64,000 nucleotides of DNA from Okapia johnstoni (GCA_024291935.2 CM044306.1:23209501-23273500); one strand, 5' to 3'; positions 1-16,469 are shown, counted from the first letter of the stretch. Notes: a model not told the origin generated them from the sequence alone. Made by a program: numbers and translations.

Positions 1-1800
1 ATTTAATGAGGCTAATTCAGTTGTCTTAACAAGCTTTCCAATCTTCAGCTAGGGGCTGAAGCAGTAACTCAACTGTAGGCCCATGTCCCAGAGCCAGGCC
101 CCAAAGTAGCCCAGCCTGATCTGTGGCTATGCAAACCAGTAAACAGGGCAGGATTGGTCAAAGTCAACTAGGATTTTAAAATCCTCATGGCATGAACAGT
201 GGCTTTGGTACTATCACAAACTATGCAAACCAACAAGGTCAGAATGCAGACTCAGACCTGCTGGTGAATTAACACTAGCTATTTATTAACAAAAACTAGT
301 CAGCATATATTGTAAACTTAAATGTTTTAGCCTTGCCTCAGAGTTCTGCCACCTAACTGGCCTAAGCCAAAAAAAGAAAAAAAAAAAAGCCTTAGAAACA
401 CTCCTTGCTCTACTTGCTTCAAGCAGGGCCAACTATGCTTTTTGTCCCAGTAGGATGGTTTTTGTTTTTTCTTTTTTCAGATTTCATTTGCCTTCAATAC
501 CCATCAGTTTACTCAAAAGGAGGTGCCCAAGGCCAAGTCGATTAAAAGTCATATAGATGAGAGATAAACAACTCTGAACTCTTTGGCTAGGGAATCACTA
601 ACTTTTAGAGAAAACCTTGCTGGAGTCATACCAAGGTGATGTGAAGACCAGAGACTGATGGTTGTCTAAGGATCTTAAGCTCCTGTATCAAACGTCTTAC
701 CACACACCAGAATGTCAGGATGCTAAAAGAAAAGGTGAAGGAAGCCAAGACTTCCTTTTACTAAGTAAGCTGAATGCTGGCCTGGTAGTGGTATTTGTAT
801 TTCAATCAAATTCTAGTGGCAGGAAAACACTGAGCCTAGACTTAGTTCATTCCTATCAGTTCTGAGTTTTAAATGAGAACATCTTTATGAGAAGGCTAAC
901 TTGCATGCACATCAGATTAATATGACTTGATCAGATAGATTTGATCTCAAACAGCCCAGCTCCACACATAGTTCAGGATTTGCAGCCATTGCAGAAATTT
1001 GGATTTCAGAATTCCACCAAATTATTTTGATGCAGCAATTTCTTCTAGCATTCTCCCTTTCTCTAAGAGGAAAATAACTATACCTTGTAATACAGCTTCC
1101 CAGTGTCACAGGCCATAGACTGTAAATATGTTGTGTACATGTGGTCAATGCAAACTAGCCAACGGTTAAAATCAAGTTGAACTCCAGTCTGAATGAGTTC
1201 TGGAATATAAGATTACATCTGAAAATAAGTACTTAAAAACTCAACTATTAAAAATTACTTATAATTGGTAGTCAAAACTTTCAAATGCCATTGGAAAGCA
1301 GAAAGTTACTCCTGAGCAGTACCATTTGAGTGTTTTTGTATTTATTAACTTGAAACTAAAGGCAGTAAAGGAGCAAGGTATTTTCTTTTGACTGGCTTTG
1401 TCAGTGTCAGACAATGATTCTGTCACCAAATTAGTTAGCTCTTATTCTTCTGTAATGGTTAACTAGGGCAACAACTTAATGTATCTCCTTGACTCTTGGG
1501 CTAGAGGTCTATGATGATGCAGTTTTGTCAAAGGCGTCCGACATATGTTTTTGCACATCTGAAGACATGCTCTACTAATACTTTCTGAAAGGAGACTTCA
1601 GATTTGTTGTGTCTATTTTTTCCCTAACACTTTTGCATGCATTTGTGGCTTCAATCACTTGAGAAAAATGTATCCTTCACTCAAGTCTAGAAATGTGTGA
1701 TAATTGGCTTTTAAAGATAACAAAATTGTGTACCTTCACTTCAGTTTTCATTGTATGCATTATCAATTCCAGTGTCTTCCCTGGGAAATGATACGGTTAT
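1..1800. other. Intergenic DNA downstream of CBX1, no gene seen
   Basis: AT-rich sequence with no recognisable coding exon, RNA gene or young repeat. The short open frames here have no family resemblance and no splice context. It lies beyond the 3' end of CBX1, on the side where NFE2L1 is expected from mammalian synteny. Confidence 0.5.
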
Positions 1801-2083
1801 CTTTTTTAAAATACTTATTTTTGTCTGTGCTGAGTCTGGGTTGCTATGCCCCTGCTTTCTCTAGTTGCAGTGGATGGACTTTCTCTCTAGTTGCTGTGTG
1901 TGGACTTCTCGTTGTGATGGCTTCTCTTGTTGCAGAGGACAGGCTCCAGAGTGCACAGGCTCAGCAGTGTGGGGAACGGGGTTAGATGCCCCATGGCATG
2001 TAGGATCTTCCCGGACCAGAGACAGAACCTGTGTCCCCTTCATTCCAGGAGGATTCTTAACCACTGGACCACCAGGGAAGTCC
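1801..2083 (-). repeat. CHR-type tRNA-derived SINE
   Basis: Read on the minus strand it starts with the CHR head (GGACTTCCCTGGTGGTCCAG type, seen inverted as ccaccagggaagtcc at the right edge). It continues through the box B-like segment and the long body with repeated 'ctctagttgcag' and 'ggcttctc' units, ending in an A-rich tail at the left edge. This arrangement is typical of cetartiodactyl CHR SINEs. Confidence 0.8.
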
Positions 2084-2190
2084 TACATTCAGTTTATTTG
2101 GAACAAATGCTTTGAACTACTGAGTAGAGCTGAATTGATCTCAGTGGAAATCCTATTTCCCCTTTTGTAACTGACAAGAATCTAGTCCTG

Positions 2191-2479
2191 GAACTTGCCT
2201 GGTGGTGCAGTGGATGATCCAGAAGATTCCACATGCCATGGAGTAACTTAAGCCTGTGCACTACAAGTTCTGAGCCCATGTTCTAATAAAGCCCGCACAC
2301 CCCAACTACTGAGTCTGCATGCTGCAGCTACTGAGGCCTGTGTATCTAGAGCCTGCGCTCTCAACAAGAGAAGCCCCCAGCAGTGAGAAGCCAGTGTGTT
2401 GCAAAGAGTAATCCCAGCTTGCCCCAACTAGAGAAAGCCCACACAAAGCAACAAAGACCCAGTGCAGCCAAGAAAAAAA
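2191..2479 (+). repeat. CHR-type SINE with target-site duplication
   Basis: Diverged CHR SINE in plus orientation, ending in the usual 'cagccaagaaaaaaaaa' tail. It is bracketed by a 15-bp target duplication (AAGAATCTAGTYCTG, one mismatch) at 2176-2190 and 2480-2494, which fixes both ends. Confidence 0.85.
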
Positions 2480-2569
2480 AAGAATCTAGTTCTGTTTGGG
2501 CTCTAGAATTATAGGCAGAAAATGATGTTAAGAAAATGGACGGCATTTTAATTCACTGATCAATCACAG

Positions 2570-2650
2570 GACCAATACCTGAAAAGTCTGGAGAAGCTGG
2601 CTTCAGCTAAGGTCATAGAAATCTATGATAACATCAGTCAGGATCTAAAG
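2570..2650 (+). other. Exon-like 27-codon open segment, unidentified
   Basis: An 81-base plus-strand segment is preceded by an acceptor-like 'tcaatcacag' and followed by a donor-like 'aaag|gtaacc'. It is open in one frame from end to end and reads as a charged, coiled-coil-like peptide beginning DQYLKSLEKL and ending NISQDLK. It has phase 0 at both ends. The polypyrimidine tract is weak, the frame reaches a stop 11 codons after the donor, and I know no gene on this strand here. It may be a cryptic exon, a pseudogene piece or chance. Confidence 0.2.
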
Positions 2651-2979
2651 GTAACCCCAAAATCTGTGTTTCCAAACGTATCATAGTTTGCAACTGCTAC
2701 CAGGTCACAGACTGCTGAACACATTTTTAGCTGTATGAAGACAGAAGGACGTAACAATCTTTGTAATCTCTGTAGAAATTGTAAATGCTCAGTAAATACT
2801 TACTAAATTAATATGGTGAGATCACTCGAAAGACTCACACCAGATACTAGATTTTCAAGCCTATAGTATTTAAAAAAAGAAAAAAACCATTCAAGTGTGC
2901 AGGTTGTTCCCAAAGAGGCTCAATCTATAAAATAATAAAAGGCAAGGAGAGTTTCTAGCAAGACAAGACAAAAATCAAG

Positions 2980-4290
2980 GATTATAAATCTATATAGTTT
3001 TATTAAGACAAAAAACTGACAGTGTTGATATGAAGTTTACATTTAAACAAAAGTTTTCACAAAAAACTAACACACGCCTAAAAATTACAATGGAGCTCTA
3101 GATGCAGGTCAAGACGATGTCAACAACTGATGAATCTCATGACTCAAGACAGCGTTTTGGATTTTAAGTAATTCTTAGGATTAAAAAATTTGTTTTAAAC
3201 ACTGCCCCAGTATGAAAATTATATCTTCTCCTGAGACCAGGGCTTTTGAAATCATTCAACTCTTGAACTTGTGCTGTCAGTGACTGAACCCTGCCACCAA
3301 TGGTTTCAAAGTTCAAAAACAGAGGCTCCAAGAGTTTTCCACCCTATGAGCACCGGCCCTTGTCTTTCCCTATTCACCTACCTCCTATACCACTCTCTGC
3401 CCTTCCCTAAATATGTCACCAGTGGCTTGGATGGAGAAGCGGATATTTGTAACTTCACAATAGGAAAAGAAAGGGTCTTCTTGTCAGTTTCATGAAGTAG
3501 CACCTCTAAGACAGAATGATCTGCTTGTGTATACACTCCAATAAGACTTTTCCTCCTCAACCAGTTTCCATCCCCCAAGTGGCAGCTTTGGTAGCTTCTT
3601 AGTCCTTTGTTGGGAACAGCATTAAGCTCAGGCAGGGAATACCTTGGCTTCTAAGTTTCAGGCATTCACAGCTTTTAAACAGTCTCTCACAGTCCTCATT
3701 TAGGTTGCCAATGACATTTTTTGAAAGGATACAATATTCTGGACACAGAACCCAATCATCATTAGTTGTTCTTTCCTTTGTTTCACCGTTTCCCCAAATT
3801 TTAACAAAAAATGATCCTAACCCATCTCCCTTCTTTCCCACCCCATCCCACCCACCCCAAATAATACACCAGTAATAGCCAAAAACTACACACATGCTAC
3901 GCTGTAAAAATGCAGAGTTAACACTATCGGGAAGAAGGCTATGTGGGTTGTGGAGATGCTCTTTGAAGATCTACAGTATCTCTTGCTCTCCCACATCCCA
4001 TTCTGCGTTTTGTCCTTCATAGAAGGCCCTTTGCTTTTTTTTTAAAGCAAAGTTCAGAATGGGTTGCCTTGAAACACTGACCCTCCTTCCCCTCCACCGG
4101 GATGGGTGTGCAAACTATACAGCATGGAACGGCTTTAAAGCACTTAGGCTGCTGTAGGGCACAAAAACTATACTGGCTCTTCAAAGGACATCTTCTCAAG
4201 CCACCTTTATGGTGTCAAGACAAGTAGAACTCCTTCTTTCCCCACTTGAAACCCACAGTCAGATGTGACAGGGGCTAGTATTCAAGAAAG
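2980..4290 (-). other. CBX1: CBX1 3' untranslated region
   Basis: This is the continuation of the last CBX1 exon beyond the stop codon, about 1.3 kb long. That length fits what I recall of mammalian CBX1 mRNA. It contains no intron signal or young repeat that I recognise. The 3' end is set at about 2980, 15-20 bases past the polyadenylation signal. Confidence 0.7.
2999..3004 (-). promoter_or_regulatory. Polyadenylation signal AATAAA for CBX1
   Basis: A canonical AATAAA on the minus strand (tttatt on plus), about 1.29 kb past the CBX1 stop codon. It is the best candidate for the main cleavage signal. Distal or proximal alternatives cannot be excluded. Confidence 0.65.
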
Positions 4291-8161
<3,871 letters not shown>

Positions 8162-8361
8162 TTAGGGCACTCTTCTTAGGGGACTATGTGGATAAGAAAA
8201 CCAGGGATATCAAAAATGACTTTAATAGGGCATGATGCTGTTATTAAATGTTATGCCTATTCATTTTCAATACCCAAGAGTTTTCTGATTAAGTTGAACT
8301 AGAAAGTTAGTTTTCTAAAACAGCTCCAACTATTCTCACAGCAAAACTTCTTTATGCCTGC

Positions 8362-8630
8362 TGTTGCTAAGTCGCTTCAGTTGTGTCCGACTCTGTGCGA
8401 CCCCACAGACGGCAGCCCACCAGGCTCTGCCATCCCAGGGAATCTCCAGGCAAGAACACTGGAGTGGGTTGCCATTTCCTTCTCCAATGCATGAAAGTGA
8501 AAAGTGAAAGTGAAGTTGCTCAGTCGTGTCCAACTCTTCGCGACCCCATGGACTGCAGCCTACCAGGCTCCTCTGTCCGTGGGATTTTCCAGGCAAGAGT
8601 ACTGGAGTGGGTTGACATTGCCTTCTCCGT
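8362..8630 (-). repeat. Bov-A2 SINE in CBX1 intron 1
   Basis: Two Bov-A monomers in tandem, each with the 'gtcgctcagt..tgtccgactct' and 'ccatggactgcagcc' type core, separated by the A/G-rich 'gaaagtgaaaagtgaaagtgaag' type linker. An 11-bp target duplication, TTTATGCCTGC, at 8351-8361 and 8631-8641 brackets the element, so it was a single insertion. Confidence 0.9.
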
Positions 8631-9208
8631 TTTATGCCTGCACATCCACTTAAAACTTTTATACTCATTCTAAGTTTAAAAATAACTCCCAATACTTCTT
8701 TACTTATGATATCTAAAGTATTACATTAATTTGAAAGAAAAGCAATCTTCCCCAAAATAAGGTCTATACATCAAACCTAAAATATATATAACCTGCTGAT
8801 CCATATTTTCTCCTATACTCTGAATGTTTTTCAATTTCACCAAAGTATTCAACTTAAGATTTTTACTATGGGAAATGGCTTATCCTATTTATTAGACATC
8901 TAGTTTAATTTTCCCTTCTGTATATGCATATGTAATATATACAATTCTTCTGCAATATTAAGCACCATCTCTTTTGAGTTCCCTTAAGATTCTTTATGTG
9001 GTTTTTCTTTTCTAAGAATGCCACTATTAATTCTCATTTGTTAAGATTTTATTCTTTTTATTTCTAAGGCTGAGAAAGATTCATAAAAATGCCACAATGA
9101 CCATGAGAGTCTCTAATGAATTTGGAAGTAAGTATGGGAAAAAAGATATCACAGATAACAAAACCTGTATTCTTTTGTATAATATATCATCAGGCTAGGT
9201 AACCTCTA

Positions 9209-9436
9209 GGGCTTCCCAGGTGGTGCTAGTGGTAAAGAACCCACCTGCCAACACAGGAAACATAAGAGACATGGGTTCAATCCCTGGGTTGAGAAGATCC
9301 CCTGGAGGAGGGCATGGCAACCCACTCCGGTATTCTTGCCTGGAGAATTCCATGGACAGAGGAGCCTGGTGGGCTGCAGTCCACAGGGTTGCAAAGAGTC
9401 TGAAACAACTGAAGCGACTTAGCACACACACACACA
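9209..9436 (+). repeat. Bov-tA SINE, CBX1 intron 1
   Basis: It has the full Bov-tA order: tRNA-like head (gggcttcccaggtgg), box B-like 'gggttcaatccctggg', the Bov-A body, and a (CA)n tail. A 10-bp duplication, GTAACCTCTA, lies at 9199-9208 and 9437-9446. Confidence 0.92.
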
Positions 9437-9446
9437 GTAACCTCTA

Positions 9447-11237
9447 AGGGTTTTCCAGTCCCCCACAAATCTGTTCTCTTTGGTCCTTCATACAACTCTT
9501 CTAACTGCTGGGCAGGCATAAAGCCTACAACTGTGTCAGTAGGTGGCGCCATAAGATACTAATACAATAAAATTGATCTACAAAACTGGCTGAAATCTAC
9601 AAACTCGATAGATCAGCTACCAGCAGGAAATATAGAGTCAAAAGTATGGCAGATGATCCAAGACAAGAAAGTGGTTACTACCATGTTTCATGTTTGTATT
9701 TAAGGCAGTGCCAATTTGGGGGTTAAACTGCTTATTTCTAGCATCCTTGGGAAAGGAGTCTTACTGAGTGAAAGTATAAACTCTTCTACATATTTTTAAA
9801 CTGGCATGTGGACAGAATATATTTAGAACGAGCTCATCTATAGACTATATGAAATAAATCTTTCATAAAAATCAGACCTACCATTGTGAATCAGTTACAG
9901 TATCTGCAGATGTTGAATTAGCTTACATTCTGAGATATTCTCATTTCGGTACATATGAGCAATTCGGACTAGTGAAACAACAAACATATGGTTGGCTGCT
10001 AGAAAATTTTAGACACTGCTGGAGACTGGAGAGTCAAGAGAGTAAGTAATGGTCCCTGTTTTCCAGAAACCTCATGTCTGTCAATTAAAAATAAAGTTAC
10101 CTCTTCCACTAAAGGCATTCTGAACTTCTTCACACGAGAAGTTTTCTGAGGTGCTTTTAGTGTGGTCTATGGCAATACCCAATGCCCCTGTCCACACAGC
10201 TCAAACACACATCCATGCGGACTCTTCCTCTTCATTACAATTGCTCATTCCTCTTTTACATACCAAAGATTCTGCTTTCCTCCCCTTCCCAACCCCTCTA
10301 CGTTTTAGTGCCACATGAGCTTTCCTTTTCTTCTGTTACTGAACAGACTAATCAATGCACTGAATGTCAGCTTTGGCTAATTATTGGCTATTGTGCCTCT
10401 GAGTCAAAGGCTGTTGCTTCTTCCTGGAGGGAAGTATTTTCAGGTTTTCAGAATTCTGATTGCCATGACAAGTGTTATTTTATCAGGAAACAAAACAAAT
10501 CTAATTTTTCTTTTGGATAAGTGCTTCAGTAGTAGCTGCTCCCAAGAACAAGTGCTACTCTTTGGAAGATTTATCATCAGTCTTTGGTTAATGTGCAGAG
10601 AAAAATAAATTGACAGTTACCTTTCAATAACAAAGGGTACCACAACTCCCTACATTCGTTTGGACTCAGAAATCAGAAGCCACTCCCTTTCTAAACAGAA
10701 AGAAAACAGTGGTTTACAGACAACTCCAAACCAGTAACTGTCCCCTCTTCCTAATTAACCCTCTTCTAAGCAATTAAAAAAAGTAAAGAAAAGGTAGTCT
10801 TATCACTCTGGCTTCAGAATTAAGAGCTATTTATCTGTGTTGTCTACATTAATAGCTGTATTTGTCTTACAAAAAGTCCTGCTACTACAAAATAATGACA
10901 GTTTCTACCTCATCTCTAGCTACTGGGAAATCTGGAGTGAGACGTGTTTTCCCTTACTCACTTAAACTCATTGTCCTAACAGCAACTCAAATGAGAAGTG
11001 AAGAATGTAGAAAATAGACCTCCATTTCTGTCTTGAGTTTTCTTAACTAGCTCATCCCAGCACCTGTCTCCAGAGGTTAGATTCTTTATGTTGGAGATTC
11101 CCAGGCAGGCTTCCCAATGTGAGTTTCTTCCTTATTTATTGGTACATCTCTGGGGTCCTGAATAAGCCATTTGTCAAAGTCAGTAGAGAAGTGCATTAAA
11201 TACACAACTCATTCTTCCCACAGAACCGAGCACTTTC
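9447..11237. other. CBX1 intron 1, no feature recognised
   Basis: AT-rich intronic sequence. The 112-codon plus-strand frame at 10182-10520 has no recognisable domain and no splice context. I see no young repeat. Confidence 0.5.
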
Positions 11238-11248
11238 AGACAAGCCAA

Positions 11249-11454
11249 AGTGAAAGTGCTAGTCGCTCAGTCTTGTCCGACTCTTTGCGACCCCATGGAC
11301 TGTAGCCCTCCAGGGTTCTCCATCCATGGGATTTTCCAGAATACTGGAGTGAATTGCCATTTCCTTCTCTAGGAGATCTTCCTGACTCAAGGATCAAACT
11401 TGGGTCTTCTGCATTGTGGGCAGACCCTTTACCGTCTGAGCCACCAGGGAAGTG
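11249..11454 (-). repeat. Bov-tA SINE, minus orientation
   Basis: An inverted Bov-tA ending in 'gagccaccagggaagt', flanked by an 11-bp duplication, AGACAAGCCAA, at 11238-11248 and 11455-11465. Confidence 0.92.
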
Positions 11455-11955
11455 AGACAAGCCAAGATCTCCCTTATATATTATGACAGGCCAGTCATTT
11501 GCAAATAGTTTCCAAACTGATAATGTCAAGAGAAACCCCCTCTCCTTGAATACGGCAGTCTCCAAATACCAGCAGTGACATCTGGAAGGAGGGCTCTCAA
11601 TTGGAATTGCTTGGCAAGGAAATTTCAAAGTAACTCAGATCAGAGTAGTAGCACAATGGAAAAATGCCATTAGTCAATTCTATTTGCCATTCTCTCTAAA
11701 TATCCTGGCAACCAAATTATGGCATAAAAAGTGCCAAAATCAATGAACAAAGGGTCAAGATATATACCAGAACGTCACAATGTGTACACACAGGTGAACA
11801 GTTCTAAATTAACTCAGAAATCTTAGTCCATGGACAAGTCTTCTTAAGGCTCATCACGATGTTTCAGACAAAAAAAACCTATGATCGGTTGAGCCACTAC
11901 AGTTTTTTAGCTGCTACAGTTTTTTACCTAAATATTTAACTGGGTCTCCCACATT

Positions 11956-12288
11956 AAAAAAATTTTTTTTTAAATTTTAACTTTTGTCTGTGCTGGGTCT
12001 TCACTGCTGCAAGCAGGCTTTCTCTAGTTGCAGAGAGTGGGGGCTACTCTCTAGTTTCGGTGCACAGGTTTCTCATCGCAGTGGCTTCTCGTTGCAAGAG
12101 TATGGGCTCTAGGGCACGGGGGCTTCAGCAGCTGGGGATGGTTGGTCTCTAGAGGGCAGACATCAGTAGCTGTGGTGCACAGGCTTAGCTGCCCCAAGGC
12201 ATATGGGATCTTCCCAAAGCAGGGATCGAACCCATGTGCCCTGCTTTGGCAGGCAGATTCTGAACCACTGGACCACCAGGGAAGTCCG
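11956..12288 (-). repeat. Long CHR-type SINE, minus orientation
   Basis: An inverted CHR element: A/T-rich tail, 'tgtgctgggtcttc', the 'ggctactctctag' and 'ggcttctcgttgc' body units, then 'ggaccaccagggaagtcc' as the inverted head. A short CCACATT repeat lies on both sides. Confidence 0.85.
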
Positions 12289-12739
12289 ATCTGCCACATT
12301 TAAAATGCCTAGAAAAATAATACTTCACATTTATATTGCGCTTTACAGTTAATGTGCTACCACAACTCATTTGATCTTTGAAATAATAAAATAAGCCATT
12401 CAGATGTCATTGACACCTCAGAGATAACACAACAGATTTACAGGAAATAAACCTCCCACGGTCACACAATTAATAAAATTATAGCACTTCAGTATGCACA
12501 TCTCCTAGCAGGGCTGGGCTAATGACCCTGCCACACCCACAGATCTAGGAGCTAGACCAAACAACATACTTACAGGGAGATTTCCCTCCAGTCTGTACAA
12601 GGAAAGGCTCTAAAGGTCTGACTTGATCCTCTCTACAATCTGTCATCAGTAAGTAAGGAAGTGACTGGCAATGATTTCTTTCAGTTAAGACCTTGGAATA
12701 TGTATAAGTGTTTAAAAAACTACTTGGTCTTTCCCAGTG

Positions 12740-12955
12740 AGTCTGCTGATGTGGAGAGCAGACTCAGTTGAAAAGACCCTCATGCTGGGAAAGATTGAAG
12801 GCAGAAGAAGGGGGCGGCTGAGGAAGAGATGGTTAGATAGCATCACTGACTCAATGAACATGAATTTGAGCAGACTCGGAGATGATAGAGGACAGAGGAG
12901 CCTGGTGTGCTGCATCCATGGGGTCGTAACTTAGCGAATGAACAGCAGCAGCTGG
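12740..12955 (+). mobile_element. BovB LINE 3'-end fragment
   Basis: It matches the C-terminal end of the BovB frame ([18 protein letters not shown], then ITDSMN) and the 3' end shared with Bov-A SINEs. It has no reverse-transcriptase core and is a severely 5'-truncated, inactive copy. Confidence 0.8.
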
Positions 12956-13057
12956 ATGGAATATGGAAGCCATTCACTGTTAATTAAATCATCAGGTGTG
13001 ACAAAGTTTTGGTTTTTAGGGCCCCAGGAGTCTTCTGAGTCTTTTAAATTGACAAGT

Positions 13058-13274
13058 GCTGTGTGCTCAGTTGTTTCAGTCATGTCTGACTCTTTGCAAC
13101 CCCATGGACAGCAGCCCACCAGGCTCCTCTGTCCATGGGATTTTCCTGGCAAGAACACTGGTAGGAAAATGGGTTGCCATTTCCTCCTCCAGGGGTTCTT
13201 CCCGACCCAGGGATCAAACTCACGACTCCTGCTTTGCAGGTGGATTCTTTGCTGCTGAGCCAATAGGGAAGCCC
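13058..13274 (-). repeat. Bov-tA SINE, minus orientation
   Basis: An inverted Bov-tA with an 8-bp duplication, TGACAAGT, at 13050-13057 and 13275-13282. A short extra 'gtaggaaaat' sits in the body. Confidence 0.88.
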
Positions 13275-13581
13275 TGACAAGTACAGAATTTTGAATTTTT
13301 GTTGCTTAGCAAGTAGGCTACAGAGAATTACTGAGAAAAATGTGTTTTAAGAACCCAAACTTGTTCTATGGTGTCCCAATGAATCCAGGAATAGTGTAAA
13401 TCTGAAGCAAGAGTCATGAACTCATAGCTCTTTAAGAGAAAAAAGCACCGTTGAGATTCTCCTAAGCACCCCTCCACTCCTACAGTTAAGAGCTAGAAAA
13501 TGGAAAGGAGGAACAAAGCTGCTTGCTGGCAGAAGATAGTGAAGTATCGGACACAGGGTTAGGCATTCTGTTTTTGAATAT

Positions 13582-16083
13582 AGGCATACCTCCAGACCTC
13601 TACAATAAAATGAGTCTCACAACTTTTCTCATTTCCCAGTGCATATAAAAGTTGTTCACACTATACTGTAGTCTACTAAGCATGCAATAGTATTATGTCT
13701 AAATAACCAATACAAATACCTTAAACAAAAAATACTGCTAAAAATGCTAACCATCATTTGAACCTTCAGCAAGTCATAATCTTTTTGCTAATGAAGAGTC
13801 TTGCCTTCATGTTGATAGCTGCAGACTGATGAAGGTGGTGCATTATGAAAGATGGGGTGGTTATGACAGTTTCTTAAAATAAGACAACAATGAAGTTCAC
13901 CACATTGACTCCTCCCTTCATAAACTGCTTTCTTTGTAGCATTCATGCTGTTTGATAGCCTTTTACCCACAGAACTTCTTTCAAAATTGGAGTCAGTCCT
14001 GTCAAACACTGCTGTTTCTTTATCAAATGAGTTTGTATAATATTCTAAATTCTTTGTTGTCATTTCAACAACCTTCACAGTATCTCCACCAGGAATAGAT
14101 TCTATCTCAAGAAACCACTTTTTTGGCTGAACCATAGGAAGCAACTCCTCATCAGTTGAAGTTTTATTTTGAGACTGCAGCAATTTACTCTTTAGACTCC
14201 ACTTCTAAATCTAATTCTCTTGCTATTTCCAATACAAGTGCATTTCCTTCACTAAAGTCTTGAACTCCTCAAGGTCATCCATAAGGGTCGGGAATTAACT
14301 TCTTCCAAATTCCTATTAACTGTTGATATTTTGACCTCTTCCAATGAACCACGAATGTTCTTAATGGTTTCTAGAATGGTGAATCCTTTCCAGAAGGTTT
14401 TCAATTTTCTTTCCCCAGATCTATCAGAGGAGCCACTATCTATGGCCGTTATAGCCTTACAAAATGTATTTCTTAAATAAGACTTGAAAGTCAAAATGAC
14501 TCCTTGATCCACTGGCTGTAGAATGATGCTGTGTTTGCAGGCATGAAAACAACATTAATCTTTTACATCTCCATTAGAGCTCTTGGGTGACCAAATGTAT
14601 TATCAATGAGCAGTAATATTTTGAAAAGAATCTTTTTTCCTGAGCAGTAGGTCTCAACAGTGGGCTTAAAATACTGTAACTTTATTGTGTGTAGCAGATC
14701 TTTTCACACCAAGTATTAGTATTTCCATGTGAAATAAATTAAGATTTAAAATGATAAAGTTATTGTTAAGGAGATGCACTAGGCAATAGAAAAAGCTGAA
14801 GAGTTTTTGTCTGAAACTGGAAAACAAAATAGTCTGGAAAAAAGGGATATAAGGAAAGTACCATAAATTGCTAAGACCAAAAAAAGCAGCTTTGGGGGCC
14901 ATGTTGTAAAATGTGTTGTAAATAGATGTGCTGTCATCCAGGTTTTGTTATTCCATTTATAGAACACAGTTAGAGTAGATTTTTAAGGGCCCTAAGATTT
15001 TTGGAATGGTAAATGAGCACTGGCTTCAACTGCAAGTCACCAGCTGTATTAGCCTCTATAGAGTCAGCCTATCCTTTGAAGCCAGGTATTGACTTCTCCT
15101 CTCTTGCTATAACAAAGTCCTAGACGGCATCTTCTTCCAATAGAAGGCTGTTTCATCTACACTGAAAATATGTTGTTTACTGTAGCCAACTTCATTAATT
15201 ATTTTAGCTAGATCTTCTAGATAACTTGCTGTACCTTCTACATCAGCACTTGCACGACTCGCATCACCTTGCACTTTCAAGCTACAAAGACAGCTTCTTT
15301 CTTTAAATCTTACTAACCAACCTCTGCTGACTTTTCTGCAGCTACTTTACCTTGCGAGGCTTTCATAGAACTGAGGAGTTAGGGCCTTCTCTGGATTAGA
15401 TTTTGCCTTAAGGAAATGGTGTAACTGGTTTAATCTTCTATCCAGACAATTAAAACTTTCTACATATGAGCAAAAGGCTGTTTTGTTTTCTTATCATTCA
15501 TGTGTTCATTGATGTAGCACTTTTAATTTCCTTCAGAAACTTCCTTTGCATTCATAACTTGGCTAACCAGTGCCTATCTTTGGCCTTTGGCTTTTAACAT
15601 GCCTTCCTCATTAAACTTAGTAGTTTTTAGCCTCTAAAGTGAGTGACACAACTTTTCCTTTCACTTGAATACTTAGAGGGGATTGCAGTGTTATTAAATG
15701 GCCTAATTTCAAGGAATAGGGAAGCCTGGGGAGAGGAAGAGAGACTGGAACAGCTGGCAGATTAAGTTCTGCTGTCTTAAATGGGCATGGTTTGTGGCAC
15801 CCAAAAACAATTACAATAGTAGTATCAAAGATCACTGGTCACAGATCACTATAACAAATTTAACAGTAAGGAAAAGTTTGAAGTATTGAGAGAATTGCCA
15901 AAATGTGACACAAAGACATAAAGTGAGCAGATGCTATTGGAAAAATGGCACTGATAGACTTACTCGACACAGGGTTGCCATAAACTTTAAACTTGTAAAC
16001 CTTCAATTTGTAAAAAAATTCAATAATCTTCAAAACACAATAAAGTGAAGTGCAATCAAGTGAAGTCCGAGTGAAAGGGTATG
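13582..16083 (-). mobile_element. Tigger1-type DNA transposon, nearly full length, decayed
   Basis: A pogo/Tigger-family cut-and-paste element in reverse orientation. Its left edge reads 'taggcatacctc', the inverted end of the Tigger1 terminal repeat (…GAGGTATGCCTG). The right edge is a worn 'gggtatg'. The transposase region on the minus strand includes a [20 protein letters not shown] stretch near 14510-14460, part of the DDE domain, and a C-terminal portion at about 13790-14180. Many stops and frameshifts break it. Total length is about 2.5 kb, close to the roughly 2.4 kb consensus once a 230-base insertion is allowed for. It is an inactive fossil inside CBX1 intron 1. Confidence 0.88.
14675..14908. 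repeat. Unidentified ~230-base insertion inside the Tigger1 copy
   Basis: Tigger1 homology runs up to 'gggcttaaaatact' and resumes at 'gtaaaatgtgttgtaaatagatg', segments adjacent in the consensus as I recall it. The sequence between is foreign to Tigger1. It is AT-rich, and read on minus it begins ATGGCCCCCAAAG and ends with AATAAAG. No poly(A) tail or clear duplication is visible. Confidence 0.55.
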
Positions 16084-16469
16084 AGAAGGATCTGAGAAGA
16101 CAATGTGAGCATAGCTCCTGCTTGCCATCACATACATGAATTATAAAGGGCTACCCCAGAACTTCCAAGCTGATTTCTTGGCCAGCTTTCAGAAAGGTCA
16201 AATTCCAGATGTGAGGACAAGGCAACATCTACAGACCTCTGAAACCAGACCAGTAGGGCGTTTTCAGTAAATGCTAAGGTAAAACACACTGGTCTGGTGA
16301 GGTGACCATCTATACTAAGAAAGAATTCACAGGAAAGCAGACCTTGAGCAGAGAACTTTCACCTAAATGAGAAACAGAATCACCTATGGAATTTATAAAT
16401 ACAGAAGTCTACGTCCAGTGAGTCAAAAAATAGAGTATGTGTATTATTTTTAAAAATATTTTGTTTTTC

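Noticed and set aside
8336..8692. 118-codon minus-strand frame
   Set aside because: It lies almost wholly in the Bov-A2 SINE. Similar frames recur in every Bov-tA/Bov-A copy in the window.
13788..14183. 131-codon minus-strand frame as a host gene
   Set aside because: It is the C-terminal part of a broken Tigger1 transposase; stops and indels cut the rest.
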